Shown here piece after piece: positions 7,713 to 16,464 of a DNA stretch of 25,555 bases. The notes under the pieces were generated by a model. It saw only the letters and a list, made by a program, of their open reading frames with translations, was not told the DNA's origin and did no database searches. This DNA is from Anaerolineae bacterium. Its GTDB lineage: Bacteria; Chloroflexota; Anaerolineae; JACIWP01. The stretch is taken from assembly GCA_014360855.1 (NCBI GenBank), contig JACIWP010000006.1, positions 1-25,555 of the forward strand. Direction: 5' to 3'. The position numbers were made by a program, and so were the translations under genes. Positions within the stretch are counted from its first letter, which is position 1. Each line of letters starts with the position of its first letter.

Positions 7713-10508
7713 GTGAGCCGTGTTTCGGACAGGCCCGCTCCGCCGGCCGGCTGGCGCCGCTATGGGCCGGCGCTGATCGCCCTGGCCGCATATGTGCTCC
7801 TGAGCCTGGTCCTGACCTATCCCCTGGTCCTGCACCTGGGCACGCATGTGCCGGGGAGCGAGACCTGGGCCTTTGACGAGTACACCTTCGTGTACAACCA
7901 GTGGTGGTTCAAATATGCCCTGCTGGACCTGGGCACCAACCCCCTTTATTCCGATTACATCTGGGTGCCGGTGGGCATCAATTTCGTGCTGTACACCTAC
8001 ACCATTTTCAACGCCGCGCTCTCCCTGCCGCTCCAGCCCTATTTCAACCTGGCGCTGACCAGCAATCTCATTATGCTCTTCTCCACCGCCATGAGCGGCT
8101 TCGGCGCCTTCCTGCTGTTGCGCTATCTGCTGGCGGAGCGCCGGCGCAGTGGCCGGCTCTCCCCCTCCGCATACTGGTGGGCGGCGTGGGTGGGCGGAGC
8201 GCTGTACGCCTTCGCTGGCAACCGCTTCGTCTATCTGGCGCTGGGCCATTACGACATGGTCAGCACCGAGTGGTTGCCCCTCTTCGCCCTCTTTTTCCTG
8301 AAGACCCTGCGCGAGCGCCGGCCCATCCACCCGGTGCTGGCCGGCATCTTCGCCGCCTTCGCCATGCTGTGCGAGATGATCTTTGGCGTCTTCCTGGCCC
8401 TGCTGGCGCTGGTGTTGTGGCTGTGCGAGCGCCCGCTGAAGGAATGGTGGCAGGCCGGCCGGCAGGAATGGGCGGCGCTGTTGGGCCGGCTCGGCCTGCT
8501 GGTGCTGTCGGCCGGCGTCTTGTATGCCCCAATGCTGGTCTTCATCCTGCGCGAGATGCGCAAGGGGTACCTGCTGAGCGGGTGGGGCGATGCCCTCATC
8601 CTCTCGGCGGACCTGTTCAGCTTTATCACCCCAACTAAGCTGAACCCTATCTTCGGCAATGATTGGACGGCGGAGCTGGCGGCCGTCAAGCAGGGCACCG
8701 CCCGCTTCTCCGACGTGAACACGGTGGTGGTGGGGGTTGCCGCCATCCTGTTGGTGATCCTGGCCGGCGTGGTCTGGCGGCGGAGTGTGCGCGCCTGGCT
8801 GGCCAGCGCGGTGACCTTCGCCGTGCTGTGCCTCGGCCCCTTGCTCCAAATCAACGGGCGCTATCTCTTTGACTTGGACGGCCTGCAGACGACGGTGCCG
8901 CTTCCGTTCATTATCTTGCATTATATTCCTATCGCCAAAGGCAATCGCGCACCCAACCGCAACAGCGTCATCCTGATGCTGGCGGTGGCGGTGCTGGCCG
9001 GCTATGCGGTGGCCTGGATCCTGGAGCGCGCCGAGGGGAGGTGGCGGAAGCGCTGGACGACGCCGGCCCTCTCCCTCCTGCTGTGCGCCGGCCTGCTGGT
9101 GGAGCATCTCTCCGTGCCCCTTCCGCTGACCGACGCGCGGGTGCCGGCCTTTTACTATCAGCTCGCGCAGGAGCCGGGGGATTTTACCATCCTCACCCTG
9201 CCCCTCGGCTGGCGCGACAGCTTCGGCGTGCTGGGCGCCGAGGATACCCGCACCCAGTATTACCAGACGGTGCATCACAAACGGCTGTTGAGCGGCAACT
9301 CTGGCCGGCATGAACCCACCAAGACCGAGTACTATGCTTCCATCCCCTTCTTCCAGGCGCTGGCCGACATCGAGCTGTATCAGCCGGCAGACCCGACCCT
9401 CGTTCAGCAGGCGGCGGAGCAGGCGCCGGCGCTGGCCTATCTCTATGACCTGCGTTATGTGGTGGTGCATCCGCCGGTGCCCGGCCGGCCGCCCTATTCC
9501 GACACCTGGGACGAGGCGGAGCAGTTCGTCCTGCAGACCATGCCGCTGGACCCGACGCCGGTGTATGCGCAGGATGGACTGCGCGTGTACCGGGTGCTTC
9601 AGCCGCCGGCGCAGGATGGGTTCCGGATAGATGTCGGCACTGCCGGCTGGGAAATCTATCGCGGCGAAGGGTGGGACCGCGACGAGGACATCGGCGGCAC
9701 GACGGCCGTCTGGGCGACGGGGGCGCCGGCGCGCCTCTTCCTGCCCCTGCGCGAGGTGAAGGACCGCCGGCTGACCCTGCGCCTGCTCCCCTTCGACTTC
9801 CCCGGTGCGGGGCCGCAGAAGGTGGAGGTGCGGCTGAACGGGCATCTGCTGACGCCGGCGCCCGAGCTGGCCCCCGGCTGGCAGGAGTACGCCTGGGACG
9901 TGCCGGCGGGTTACCAGCGCCCCGGTCTGAACGTCATCTCGCTGACCTTCTCCCGCTTTGACGCGCCGCGGCAGGTCCTGCCGGCCCAGCGCGCTATCGG
10001 CACGACCGGCGTGGAGACACCGGTGGATATCGAGGTCCACAGCGCGGACGAGGCCGCCGGCGATTTCGCCTACATCACCATCGGAGATGAGCGGCAGAAG
10101 GTGGATGGTTCGACGCATCGGCGCGGCTATAATTTCGCCGTGCTGGAGCCGCGCACCGGCCGGCTGGTGCAAAAGGCGGCTTTTGACACTGCCGCCAGCG
10201 CCCATGAGGCGCAGAAAATGGCGGAGTTTCTGGCGGATGTGCCGGCCGGCTATATCGTGGTGGGGGCGGTGCGCGGGCGCGGCGCCGATCGCCTGACCGA
10301 TGAGGCGGTGCAGGCCCTGCGGAGCATCGGCTCGGGGGTGGACCCGCGCCAACAGCCGACGTGGAGCCATGCGCTCATCGGCGTCAAGGGGGCGCCGGCC
10401 GGCAGTGCGGCGGAGGTGTGGCAGGCCGGCCAGTCCTGGCTGAGGGTGGGGAGCAACCCGGATGCTCGCACCCTCTCTGCGGCGTTGGATTGGGCGGAAC
10501 TGCGGTAG
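7713..10508 (+). CDS. GT-C-like multi-pass membrane protein with C-terminal ILEI/FAM3-like domain
   Basis: A 931-residue protein. Residues 1-470 hold about ten hydrophobic helices (first at 18-40). After helix 1 comes an acidic loop, 'WAFDEYTFVYNQWW', like the catalytic loop of GT-C lipid-linked sugar transferases. Residues about 470-635 form an outer soluble part. About 635-765 look like a beta-sandwich (VEVRLNGHLL, QEYAWDVPAG), perhaps carbohydrate-binding. Residues about 765-925 closely match the ILEI/FAM3 (PANDER) domain: 'RGYNFAVLEPRTGRL', 'FDTAASAHEAQKMAEFLADV', 'PAGYIVVGAVRGRGADRL', 'LRSIGS' and 'ALIGVKGAPAG'. The GTG start has AGGAGGTGA four bases before it. It is the last gene before a terminator. 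A role in glycan assembly or display at the cell surface is likely but inferred; the ILEI match is surer than the GT-C call. Confidence 0.78.
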   Translation: MSRVSDRPAPPAGWRRYGPALIALAAYVLLSLVLTYPLVLHLGTHVPGSETWAFDEYTFVYNQWWFKYALLDLGTNPLYSDYIWVPVGINFVLYTYTIFNAALSLPLQPYFNLALTSNLIMLFSTAMSGFGAFLLLRYLLAERRRSGRLSPSAYWWAAWVGGALYAFAGNRFVYLALGHYDMVSTEWLPLFALFFLKTLRERRPIHPVLAGIFAAFAMLCEMIFGVFLALLALVLWLCERPLKEWWQAGRQEWAALLGRLGLLVLSAGVLYAPMLVFILREMRKGYLLSGWGDALILSADLFSFITPTKLNPIFGNDWTAELAAVKQGTARFSDVNTVVVGVAAILLVILAGVVWRRSVRAWLASAVTFAVLCLGPLLQINGRYLFDLDGLQTTVPLPFIILHYIPIAKGNRAPNRNSVILMLAVAVLAGYAVAWILERAEGRWRKRWTTPALSLLLCAGLLVEHLSVPLPLTDARVPAFYYQLAQEPGDFTILTLPLGWRDSFGVLGAEDTRTQYYQTVHHKRLLSGNSGRHEPTKTEYYASIPFFQALADIELYQPADPTLVQQAAEQAPALAYLYDLRYVVVHPPVPGRPPYSDTWDEAEQFVLQTMPLDPTPVYAQDGLRVYRVLQPPAQDGFRIDVGTAGWEIYRGEGWDRDEDIGGTTAVWATGAPARLFLPLREVKDRRLTLRLLPFDFPGAGPQKVEVRLNGHLLTPAPELAPGWQEYAWDVPAGYQRPGLNVISLTFSRFDAPRQVLPAQRAIGTTGVETPVDIEVHSADEAAGDFAYITIGDERQKVDGSTHRRGYNFAVLEPRTGRLVQKAAFDTAASAHEAQKMAEFLADVPAGYIVVGAVRGRGADRLTDEAVQALRSIGSGVDPRQQPTWSHALIGVKGAPAGSAAEVWQAGQSWLRVGSNPDARTLSAALDWAELR

Positions 10509-10530
10509 GCCGGCTTGCGGAAACGCAAAG

Positions 10531-10566
10531 AGGGCCTATGCCGGTGCAGGGGCATAGGCCCTTTCT
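10531..10566. terminator. Hairpin terminator between the GT-C-like gene and rpsT
   Basis: AGGGCCTATGCC (10531-10542) pairs perfectly with 10551-10562 around an eight-base loop, followed by TTCTT on the plus strand. On the minus strand CTTTGCGTTT follows, so it may serve both converging genes. Confidence 0.75.
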
Positions 10567-10595
10567 TGCGAGCAGGGATTGGTGAGCGGCTTACA

Positions 10596-10892
10596 TCAAG
10601 ATGCCGGCGCTGTGGGGCCGCTGGCCGCGCGCAGTGCCTCGTTGAACGCCTTCATCAAGCGCGACTTACGGCGCGCCGCGTTGTTCTTATGGATGACGCC
10701 TTTCTCCGCGGCGCGATCCAGGGCGCTGACGGCCCGCTTAATGGCCTCTTTGGCGGCTTCCAGGTCTCCGGCCGCGATAGCCGCACGGGCGCGCTTCACA
10801 TAGGTGCGCGCGGTAGAGCGGTAAAAGCGGTTGCGCAGTCGGCGCTTCTCCGCCTGGCGCATGCGTTTCAGGGCAGACTTCGTATTGGGCAA
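10596..10892 (-). CDS. rpsT: 30S ribosomal protein S20
   Basis: A 98-residue basic protein of the small ribosomal subunit that binds 16S rRNA. The N-terminus MPNTKSALKRMRQAEKRRLR and the internal 'AIKRAVSALDRAAEKGVIHKNNAARRKSRL' are diagnostic of S20. Length is normal with a short neutral tail (ASGPTAPAS). The start codon is TTG, preceded by a strong GAGGAGG site; no in-frame ATG fits. A TTG (UUG) start is also used by E. coli rpsT, where it takes part in autoregulation, so the rare start may be meaningful here too. It is divergent from dnaG, with a leader of about 150 bases predicted from the promoter at 11048-11076. Confidence 0.97.
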   Translation of the reverse strand: MPNTKSALKRMRQAEKRRLRNRFYRSTARTYVKRARAAIAAGDLEAAKEAIKRAVSALDRAAEKGVIHKNNAARRKSRLMKAFNEALRAASGPTAPAS

Positions 10893-11047
10893 CGGTATCC
10901 TCCTCAGACCACACTAGCGAACTGGTGCGGATGGCGGGTTCCTGGGGCCGGCGAGCGCGTACCAGCCGTTTGGCCCCGCACATCCTGACGATGCGGACCT
11001 GCTTCACCTTGGCGAACGGGTGTACTCTTCTGGCATCGCGTTGAACC

Positions 11048-11076
11048 TTTATACATGAAATGGGCGGTTTTGTCCA
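11048..11076 (-). promoter_or_regulatory. Sigma-70 promoter of rpsT
   Basis: On the minus strand TGGACA (11071-11076), a 17-base spacer and TATAAA (11048-11053). Each box has one mismatch. It predicts a leader of about 150 bases, unusually long for so small a gene and able to fold into a GC-rich hairpin. Confidence 0.65.
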
Positions 11077-11158
11077 ATTCTGGCCGGCGAAGTGTCGGAA
11101 ATGGCCGCGCGTTGAAGGGCTGGGGCGGGGGTGTCCGCTTGGGCCGGCCGTGACCCTT

Positions 11159-11187
11159 TTGACAAAAACGCCATATCGGTCTACATT
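11159..11187 (+). promoter_or_regulatory. Sigma-70 promoter upstream of dnaG-rpoD
   Basis: A perfect TTGACA (11159-11164), a 17-base spacer and TACATT (11182-11187). The predicted start falls at about 11194, on the first bases of a 15-bp palindrome. The dnaG leader would be about 135 bases. Confidence 0.6.
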
Positions 11188-11193
11188 ATGCCG

Positions 11194-11208
11194 TGCACAT
11201 CGTGTGCA
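11194..11208. promoter_or_regulatory. Candidate operator, TGCACA-TCG-TGTGCA
   Basis: A perfect 6-3-6 inverted repeat located at the predicted transcription start of the dnaG-rpoD promoter. A dimeric repressor bound here would block initiation. No regulator in the window can be tied to it. Confidence 0.45.
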
Positions 11209-11327
11209 GCTCGCAGATGATCGAGGACAGCGATATCTTCCCCGTATGCGACATCGTGCGTTAGGACCGCTGTGGGCAGATGATACTCCCGGGCCTGGGA
11301 TATAATGGCCGGCAATGAGCGGCGCTG

Positions 11328-13274
11328 ATGACGGTTGTTGACCAGATCAAAGACCGCCTGGACATTGTGGATGTGGTCTCCGCATATGTGCCCCTGAAGA
11401 AATCAGGGCGCACCTACAAGGGGCTTTGCCCGTTCCACGCCGAACGAACCCCCTCTTTCGTGGTCTTCCCGGAGACCGGCACCTGGCACTGCTTCGGGGC
11501 CTGCGGGACGGGCGGCGATATCTTTACCTTTATCATGCGCATTGAGAAGGTGGATTTCGGGGAGGCTCTGCGCATCCTGGCGGAGAAGGCCGGCGTCCTG
11601 CTGGAGGAGCGCCGGCCGCAGGAGAAGGCCCGCCAGGACCTGTTGGACCGTCTGCGGGGGGCCAATGCCGCCGCGGCTGCCTTCTTCCACCAACTGCTCC
11701 TGCATTCGCCGCAAGCGGAATTCGCCCGGCGCTATCTTGCCGGCCGCTATCTTACCCAGGAGACCATTCAGTCCTTTGAGCTGGGCTATGCGCCGAACGA
11801 CTGGGAGGCGCTGTCGCGCCATCTGACGGCGCAGGGGTACACCATCGCCGAACTGCTGGAGGCCGGCCTGATCATCGCCCGCGAAGAGGGCGGCCATTAT
11901 GACCGCTTCCGCAACCGGCTGATGATCCCCATCCGCGATCGGCGCGGCCAGGTCATCGGTTTCGGGGCGCGCGCCCTAGATGACACTCCACCCAAATACC
12001 TGAACTCCCCGCAGACGCCCATTTTCGACAAGGGGGCGGTGCTGTTCGGGCTGGACCGGGCCGCCAAGACCATCCGGGCGCGCAGTGAGGCCGTCATCGT
12101 CGAGGGGTATATGGATGTGATGATGGCCCATCAGCACGGCGTGACCAACGTCGTGGCGGCGATGGGCACCTCGCTGACGGAGGAGCAGTTGCGCGTCCTG
12201 GCGCGGCTGGCCGGCCGGCTGGTGCTGGCCCTGGATGCGGACGCGGCCGGCGACCAGGCGACCCTGCGCGGTCTGAACCTGGCCCGCCAGAGCATCGGCC
12301 GGCGGCGCGTGCCGACCCTGCGCCCCGACGGCACTGTAGGGGAGGAGGAGCGGCTGGCGATTGACCTGCGCATCCTGACCCTGCCGGCCGGCATGGACCC
12401 GGACGAGCTCATCCGCCAGGATATCGCTCGCTGGAACGAGCTGGTGGTGCGCGCTCAACCGCTGGTGGAATATATGATGGCCCATATCCTGCGGGATGTG
12501 GACCTGCGGGATCCCCTCCAGAAGGCCGCCGCCGTGCGCCAGATGAAGCCCATCCTGCTGGAACTGCAGGATGACATCGAGCGCTATCATTATATCCAGC
12601 GGCTGGCCCGCCGGCTGATGCTGGACGAGCATGTGGTGGAGCGCGAGGTCGTTGGAGCAAGGCCGGCGCGGCCAAGCACCCGGCTGGGCCGCGGACGCCG
12701 GCCGAGCGCGCCGCCAGAGGCCGGCCCAGCGGAGGAACAGCGGCCCCTGCCGGCCGGCCGGCGGGAGCTGACGCTGGAGGAGCTGTGCCTGCTGTACCTT
12801 TTGCGCTATCCGCGGGCCATTTTCCCGCTGTCCTTTGCCTTTGCCGAGGCCGGCGTGCCCTTCTTGGCGCCCGAGGATTTCCAGCGGCCGGAGAACCGCT
12901 ATCTCTTTGAGCAGATCCAGCGCGCCGCGGAGGAAGGGCAGTTGGCGGAGCCGGCCGTGCTGGCCGGCCAACTGCCGGCCCCCCTGGCCGGCTATCTCCA
13001 GGAGCTTCTGGAGCGGGCCGAGATACCGCTGGAAGGATTGGACGAGGACGAGGTTCTTCAGGACCTCTCGCGCAGTGCCTTTTCCCTGAAAGGGCGCGGC
13101 ATCCGCCAGCAGTTAAGCAGTCTGCGCTTTCTTTTGGAAGAGGCGGAGCAGTCCGGAGATGGGGAACAGGCCGGCCGCTTTGCCCGGCTGATCCAGCAGT
13201 ATTCGGTGACCCTGGGGGCGATCGACCAGGCCTTGTATCGGCTTTCCCTGCGGGGAAAGCGGGACGTGGTGTAG
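11328..13274 (+). CDS. dnaG: DNA primase
   Basis: A 648-residue primase that makes RNA primers at the replication fork. The N-terminal zinc ribbon is at Cys34, His37, Cys55 and Cys59 (CPFH ... CFGAC); the last pair is spaced C-x3-C rather than the common C-x2-C. The RNA polymerase basic region follows ('RFRNRLMIPIRDRRGQVIGFGAR', residues ~190-215). The TOPRIM fold carries the glutamate of IVEGYMD (near 259) and the metal-binding DADAAGD (near 302). After a Pro/Arg/Gly-rich linker (~445-480) comes the helical domain that contacts the DnaB helicase. The start matches the family ('DQIKDRLDIVDVVSAYVPLK'). It is followed after 64 bases by rpoD, a partial macromolecular-synthesis operon without rpsU. 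Confidence 0.96.
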   Translation: MTVVDQIKDRLDIVDVVSAYVPLKKSGRTYKGLCPFHAERTPSFVVFPETGTWHCFGACGTGGDIFTFIMRIEKVDFGEALRILAEKAGVLLEERRPQEKARQDLLDRLRGANAAAAAFFHQLLLHSPQAEFARRYLAGRYLTQETIQSFELGYAPNDWEALSRHLTAQGYTIAELLEAGLIIAREEGGHYDRFRNRLMIPIRDRRGQVIGFGARALDDTPPKYLNSPQTPIFDKGAVLFGLDRAAKTIRARSEAVIVEGYMDVMMAHQHGVTNVVAAMGTSLTEEQLRVLARLAGRLVLALDADAAGDQATLRGLNLARQSIGRRRVPTLRPDGTVGEEERLAIDLRILTLPAGMDPDELIRQDIARWNELVVRAQPLVEYMMAHILRDVDLRDPLQKAAAVRQMKPILLELQDDIERYHYIQRLARRLMLDEHVVEREVVGARPARPSTRLGRGRRPSAPPEAGPAEEQRPLPAGRRELTLEELCLLYLLRYPRAIFPLSFAFAEAGVPFLAPEDFQRPENRYLFEQIQRAAEEGQLAEPAVLAGQLPAPLAGYLQELLERAEIPLEGLDEDEVLQDLSRSAFSLKGRGIRQQLSSLRFLLEEAEQSGDGEQAGRFARLIQQYSVTLGAIDQALYRLSLRGKRDVV

Positions 13275-13338
13275 GGATTCGGGGGATGACATTTCAGCCC
13301 CCAGCGAACTATGCATCCCAACAGGATGGGGGAATAGT

Positions 13339-14583
<1,245 letters not shown>

Positions 14584-14610
14584 AACAAACATTGTGGTAC
14601 CCTAGTACTA

Positions 14611-14639
14611 TTGAAACCCGATATTTTATGGAATACAAT
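14611..14639 (+). promoter_or_regulatory. Sigma-70 promoter of the small pilin gene
   Basis: TTGAAA (14611-14616), a 17-base spacer and TACAAT (14634-14639), one mismatch each. It starts only 28 bases after the rpoD stop and lies in a local AT-rich island, so the pilin gene is probably expressed on its own. Confidence 0.7.
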
Positions 14640-14714
14640 GGAACCAGCAAACGGGGACGGCATTCTGAGCAGGGACTCAGCACTCGAAACCACAAAGAAA
14701 GGAGGTGAACGGCG

Positions 14715-14864
14715 ATGTTGTTTCTTCCTCGTGAGGAGGGCCAGGGGCTGGTCGAGTACGCGCTGATTCTTGTTCTGGTCGCTATCGTTGTTATCGCTAT
14801 TCTTATGGTGCTCGGCCCGACCGTCGGCAACGTGTTCAGCCAGATCGTGAGCGCGCTGAGCTAA
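14715..14864 (+). CDS. Flp-type (type IVb) pilin
   Basis: A 49-residue protein. The sequence around residues 5-20 reads PREEGQGLVEYALILV: a short leader ending in Gly9, then a processed N-terminus with the conserved Glu at position +5 and Tyr at +6. A hydrophobic helix follows to residue 33 and a short tail (GPTVGNVFSQIVSALS). This is the Flp/Fap pilin pattern of Tad systems, matured by a prepilin peptidase and assembled into thin surface fibres. A near-perfect AAAGGAGGTGA lies seven bases before the ATG. It has its own promoter and terminator, so strong monocistronic expression is expected. No Tad assembly genes are in the window. The call rests on motif and size; the family is short, so similarity searches may miss it. 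Confidence 0.82.
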   Translation: MLFLPREEGQGLVEYALILVLVAIVVIAILMVLGPTVGNVFSQIVSALS

Positions 14865-14904
14865 GATCAGCAGGTACACTGCAGCCAGCATCGTGGACAT
14901 GAAG

Positions 14905-14936
14905 AAAGGGGCTCCTGGAAAGGAGCCCCTTTTCTT
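14905..14936. terminator. Rho-independent terminator after the pilin gene
   Basis: GGGGCTCC (14908-14915) pairs with 14922-14929 across a six-base loop. Three A-T pairs extend the stem and a run TTTTCTTTT follows. The reverse strand also ends in T-rich sequence (CTTTCTTC), so the convergent phosphohydrolase gene ending at 14938 may share it. Confidence 0.88.
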
Positions 14937-14937
14937 T

Positions 14938-16305
14938 TCATGTAAGGCTCAGCAGAGATTGGCCGTCCAGGTCTCCGGGGTTCGCCACGCCCATCAGCTC
15001 CAGGATCGCCGGCATCACATCGGCGACCCAGGGGGTGCGCGCCGGCGCGATGCGCCGGCCGGCAATCACCAGCGCCGCATCATCGTACGTGTGCATCCCC
15101 ACCAGCGCCGGCCCTTTGTAGGTCAACTGCTCCTTGTTCACCGAACCTTTGGGGTCAAAGCCCTCGTGCGGCACCAGGATGATATCCGCCGCCTGTGGGA
15201 GCAGAGGCCCATGGTAGATTTCCTCGCGCCGCAGGGCGGCGCGGAACAGGGGCCTGCCGGTATCGGGATCGCGCAGGGCCAGCGCGCCCTGGATGATGCG
15301 CTCCCGCCAATGTTCGTATTCCGCCGGCGGCACGCGCCCATCCCGTTCCCTCCCGCGCAGGTTAAGGAAGATGCGCCCGGGGTCCATGCTGTAGGCGATG
15401 GTTTCGCCGCTGATGTCCGCCACCGACTTGGGCGCCGGCACGGCGAATTTCAGCCACCCTTCCTCGGCCAGCCAGTGATTGACGTACACCTCTTTCTCCA
15501 GCGTGCAGAAGCCGTGATCGGACATGATGAGCAGGTCGGTGTGTTCGTCCAGCCGGCGCATCAGCTCCCCGATAAGCTGGTCGAGCTTCTGGATGAAGGC
15601 GAAAAAGCGCGGCGCGTAGACCGGGTCGTTCGTCTCCATCTCCTCCCAGAGGAAGTGGAACAGGCGGTCGGTCTCCATGATATGGCAGTGGAAGTAGTCC
15701 CATTCCTCCTGCTCCATCAGGCGGAACATGGCCTCCACGCGGCGGTCGAACACCAGGTTGACGTCCTCCAGCAGTTTATCCTTGGACTCGTGGCCCAGCC
15801 AGGGATCGGTATCGATGCGGTAGCCCCAGGATTGGAGCGCGGCGGCCAGCGCCGGCGGGTAGACTGCCTTCTCCAGCTTCGGCGCCAGGAAGTCGGCGAT
15901 CAGGATGCCGTTCACCGGCCGCGGGGGATAGGTGACCGGCACGTTGATGACGATCACCCGTTTGCCAGCGGCGCTGAGGATCTCCCACAGGGTGGGGCTT
16001 TTCATGGCCTGGGAGGTGGGGATGAAAACCTTCATCGTGGCCGGCTCGCGGTCCACGAAGCCGAAGATGCCATGTTTGGCCGGGTTCTTGCCGGTCATGA
16101 AGGAGGACCAGGCCACCGAGGAGACGGTGGGGTGCACCGAGTTCATGCGCAGGAGGGTGCCGCCGGCGATGACTTTGGCCAGATGTGGCATACGGCCCTC
16201 GTGGATCATGCGCTGTATGAAAGTGTACGGTGTGCCGTCGATGCCCAGCACGATGACGCGCCGGCGAGCAGAGGCGGCCGGCTTCTTGCGGTCGAACAGG
16301 CCCAT
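14938..16305 (-). CDS. Alkaline-phosphatase-superfamily phosphodiesterase/phosphatase
   Basis: A 455-residue cytoplasmic enzyme of the type I phosphodiesterase/nucleotide pyrophosphatase branch of the AlkP superfamily. All expected metal ligands can be found: Asp23 in VLGIDG, Asp213 and His217 in ETDRLFHF, Asp263-His264 in MSDHGF and His405 in GMHTYDDA. The nucleophile position, just before SVAWSSFMTGKNPAKHGIFG, aligns to Ser62, where the related domain fused to ATP sulfurylase has Thr. The two share further blocks such as 'LWEILSAAGKRVIVINVPVTYPPRPVNG' versus the fused version, so they are paralogues. There is no signal peptide. The ATG at 16305 follows CAGGAGA. The substrate is unknown; nucleotides, phospho-sugars or sulfo-nucleotides are all possible. 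Confidence 0.88.
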   Translation of the reverse strand: MGLFDRKKPAASARRRVIVLGIDGTPYTFIQRMIHEGRMPHLAKVIAGGTLLRMNSVHPTVSSVAWSSFMTGKNPAKHGIFGFVDREPATMKVFIPTSQAMKSPTLWEILSAAGKRVIVINVPVTYPPRPVNGILIADFLAPKLEKAVYPPALAAALQSWGYRIDTDPWLGHESKDKLLEDVNLVFDRRVEAMFRLMEQEEWDYFHCHIMETDRLFHFLWEEMETNDPVYAPRFFAFIQKLDQLIGELMRRLDEHTDLLIMSDHGFCTLEKEVYVNHWLAEEGWLKFAVPAPKSVADISGETIAYSMDPGRIFLNLRGRERDGRVPPAEYEHWRERIIQGALALRDPDTGRPLFRAALRREEIYHGPLLPQAADIILVPHEGFDPKGSVNKEQLTYKGPALVGMHTYDDAALVIAGRRIAPARTPWVADVMPAILELMGVANPGDLDGQSLLSLT

Positions 16306-16357
16306 AGCAGTCTCCTGATGTGCTCAATGTGTGGGCGTATGGTGTGCCCAGACCGAC

Positions 16358-16386
16358 ATGATAGCACCGCACGGGGATTCGGACAA
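16358..16386 (-). promoter_or_regulatory. Candidate promoter of the AlkP-superfamily gene
   Basis: On the minus strand TTGTCC (16381-16386), a 17-base spacer and TATCAT (16358-16363). The -10 box has one mismatch and the -35 box two. It would give the phosphohydrolase its own transcript after the terminator of the DUF981 gene. Confidence 0.5.
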
Positions 16387-16403
16387 ATGGGCCGGCGGCA
16401 TGG

Positions 16404-16453
16404 GGAGGTGACAGGGGGAGGTGACAGTCACCTGCCAGGTGACTATCTCCTCC
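16404..16453. repeat. Palindromic AGGTGAC repeat cluster (possible dispersed element)
   Basis: The heptamer AGGTGAC occurs three times on this strand and GTCACCT once. AGGTGAC-A-GTCACCT is a perfect short palindrome. A larger hairpin pairs GACAGTCACCT (16423-16433) with AGGTGACTATC (16437-16447), one mismatch, flanked by GGGAGG and CCTCCC. The arrangement looks like a REP- or MITE-like palindromic unit. I cannot test whether copies occur elsewhere in the genome; none is seen in this window. Confidence 0.5.
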
Positions 16454-16464
16454 CGGATTCCAAC

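Larger units (their letters stand above)
10893..11327. other. rpsT-dnaG divergent intergenic region (435 bp)
   Basis: I see no convincing gene here; a frame of 81 codons at 11060-11305 has no family signature or good ribosome site. The region holds the rpsT leader with a GC-rich hairpin (GGGGCC at 10944-10949 pairing with 10972-10977), the divergent rpsT and dnaG promoters, a 15-bp palindrome at 11194-11208, and a second isolated TATAAT at 11301-11306, 22 bases before the dnaG ATG, that lacks a recognisable -35 box. The dnaG start has no clear Shine-Dalgarno site. Confidence 0.6.

Noticed and set aside
6135..10370. A 1411-codon open frame on the minus strand opposite the methyltransferase, radical SAM and GT-C-like genes
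   Set aside because: It spans three well-supported genes on the other strand, is rich in Gln, Arg, His, Pro and Gly, and shows no domain. It results from strong GC bias at third codon positions.
10944..10977. A tRNA or small RNA gene in the rpsT leader
   Set aside because: The hairpin lacks a cloverleaf, a T-loop consensus or an own promoter; it is better explained as leader structure.
11060..11305. An 81-codon frame in the rpsT-dnaG intergenic region
   Set aside because: It starts beside the rpsT -10 box, overlaps the dnaG promoter and palindrome, and lacks a ribosome site or family features.
13314..13328. A hairpin (CATCC/GGATG) covering the rpoD ribosome binding site as a thermosensor
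   Set aside because: Only five base pairs with a five-base loop; too weak to claim regulation from sequence alone.
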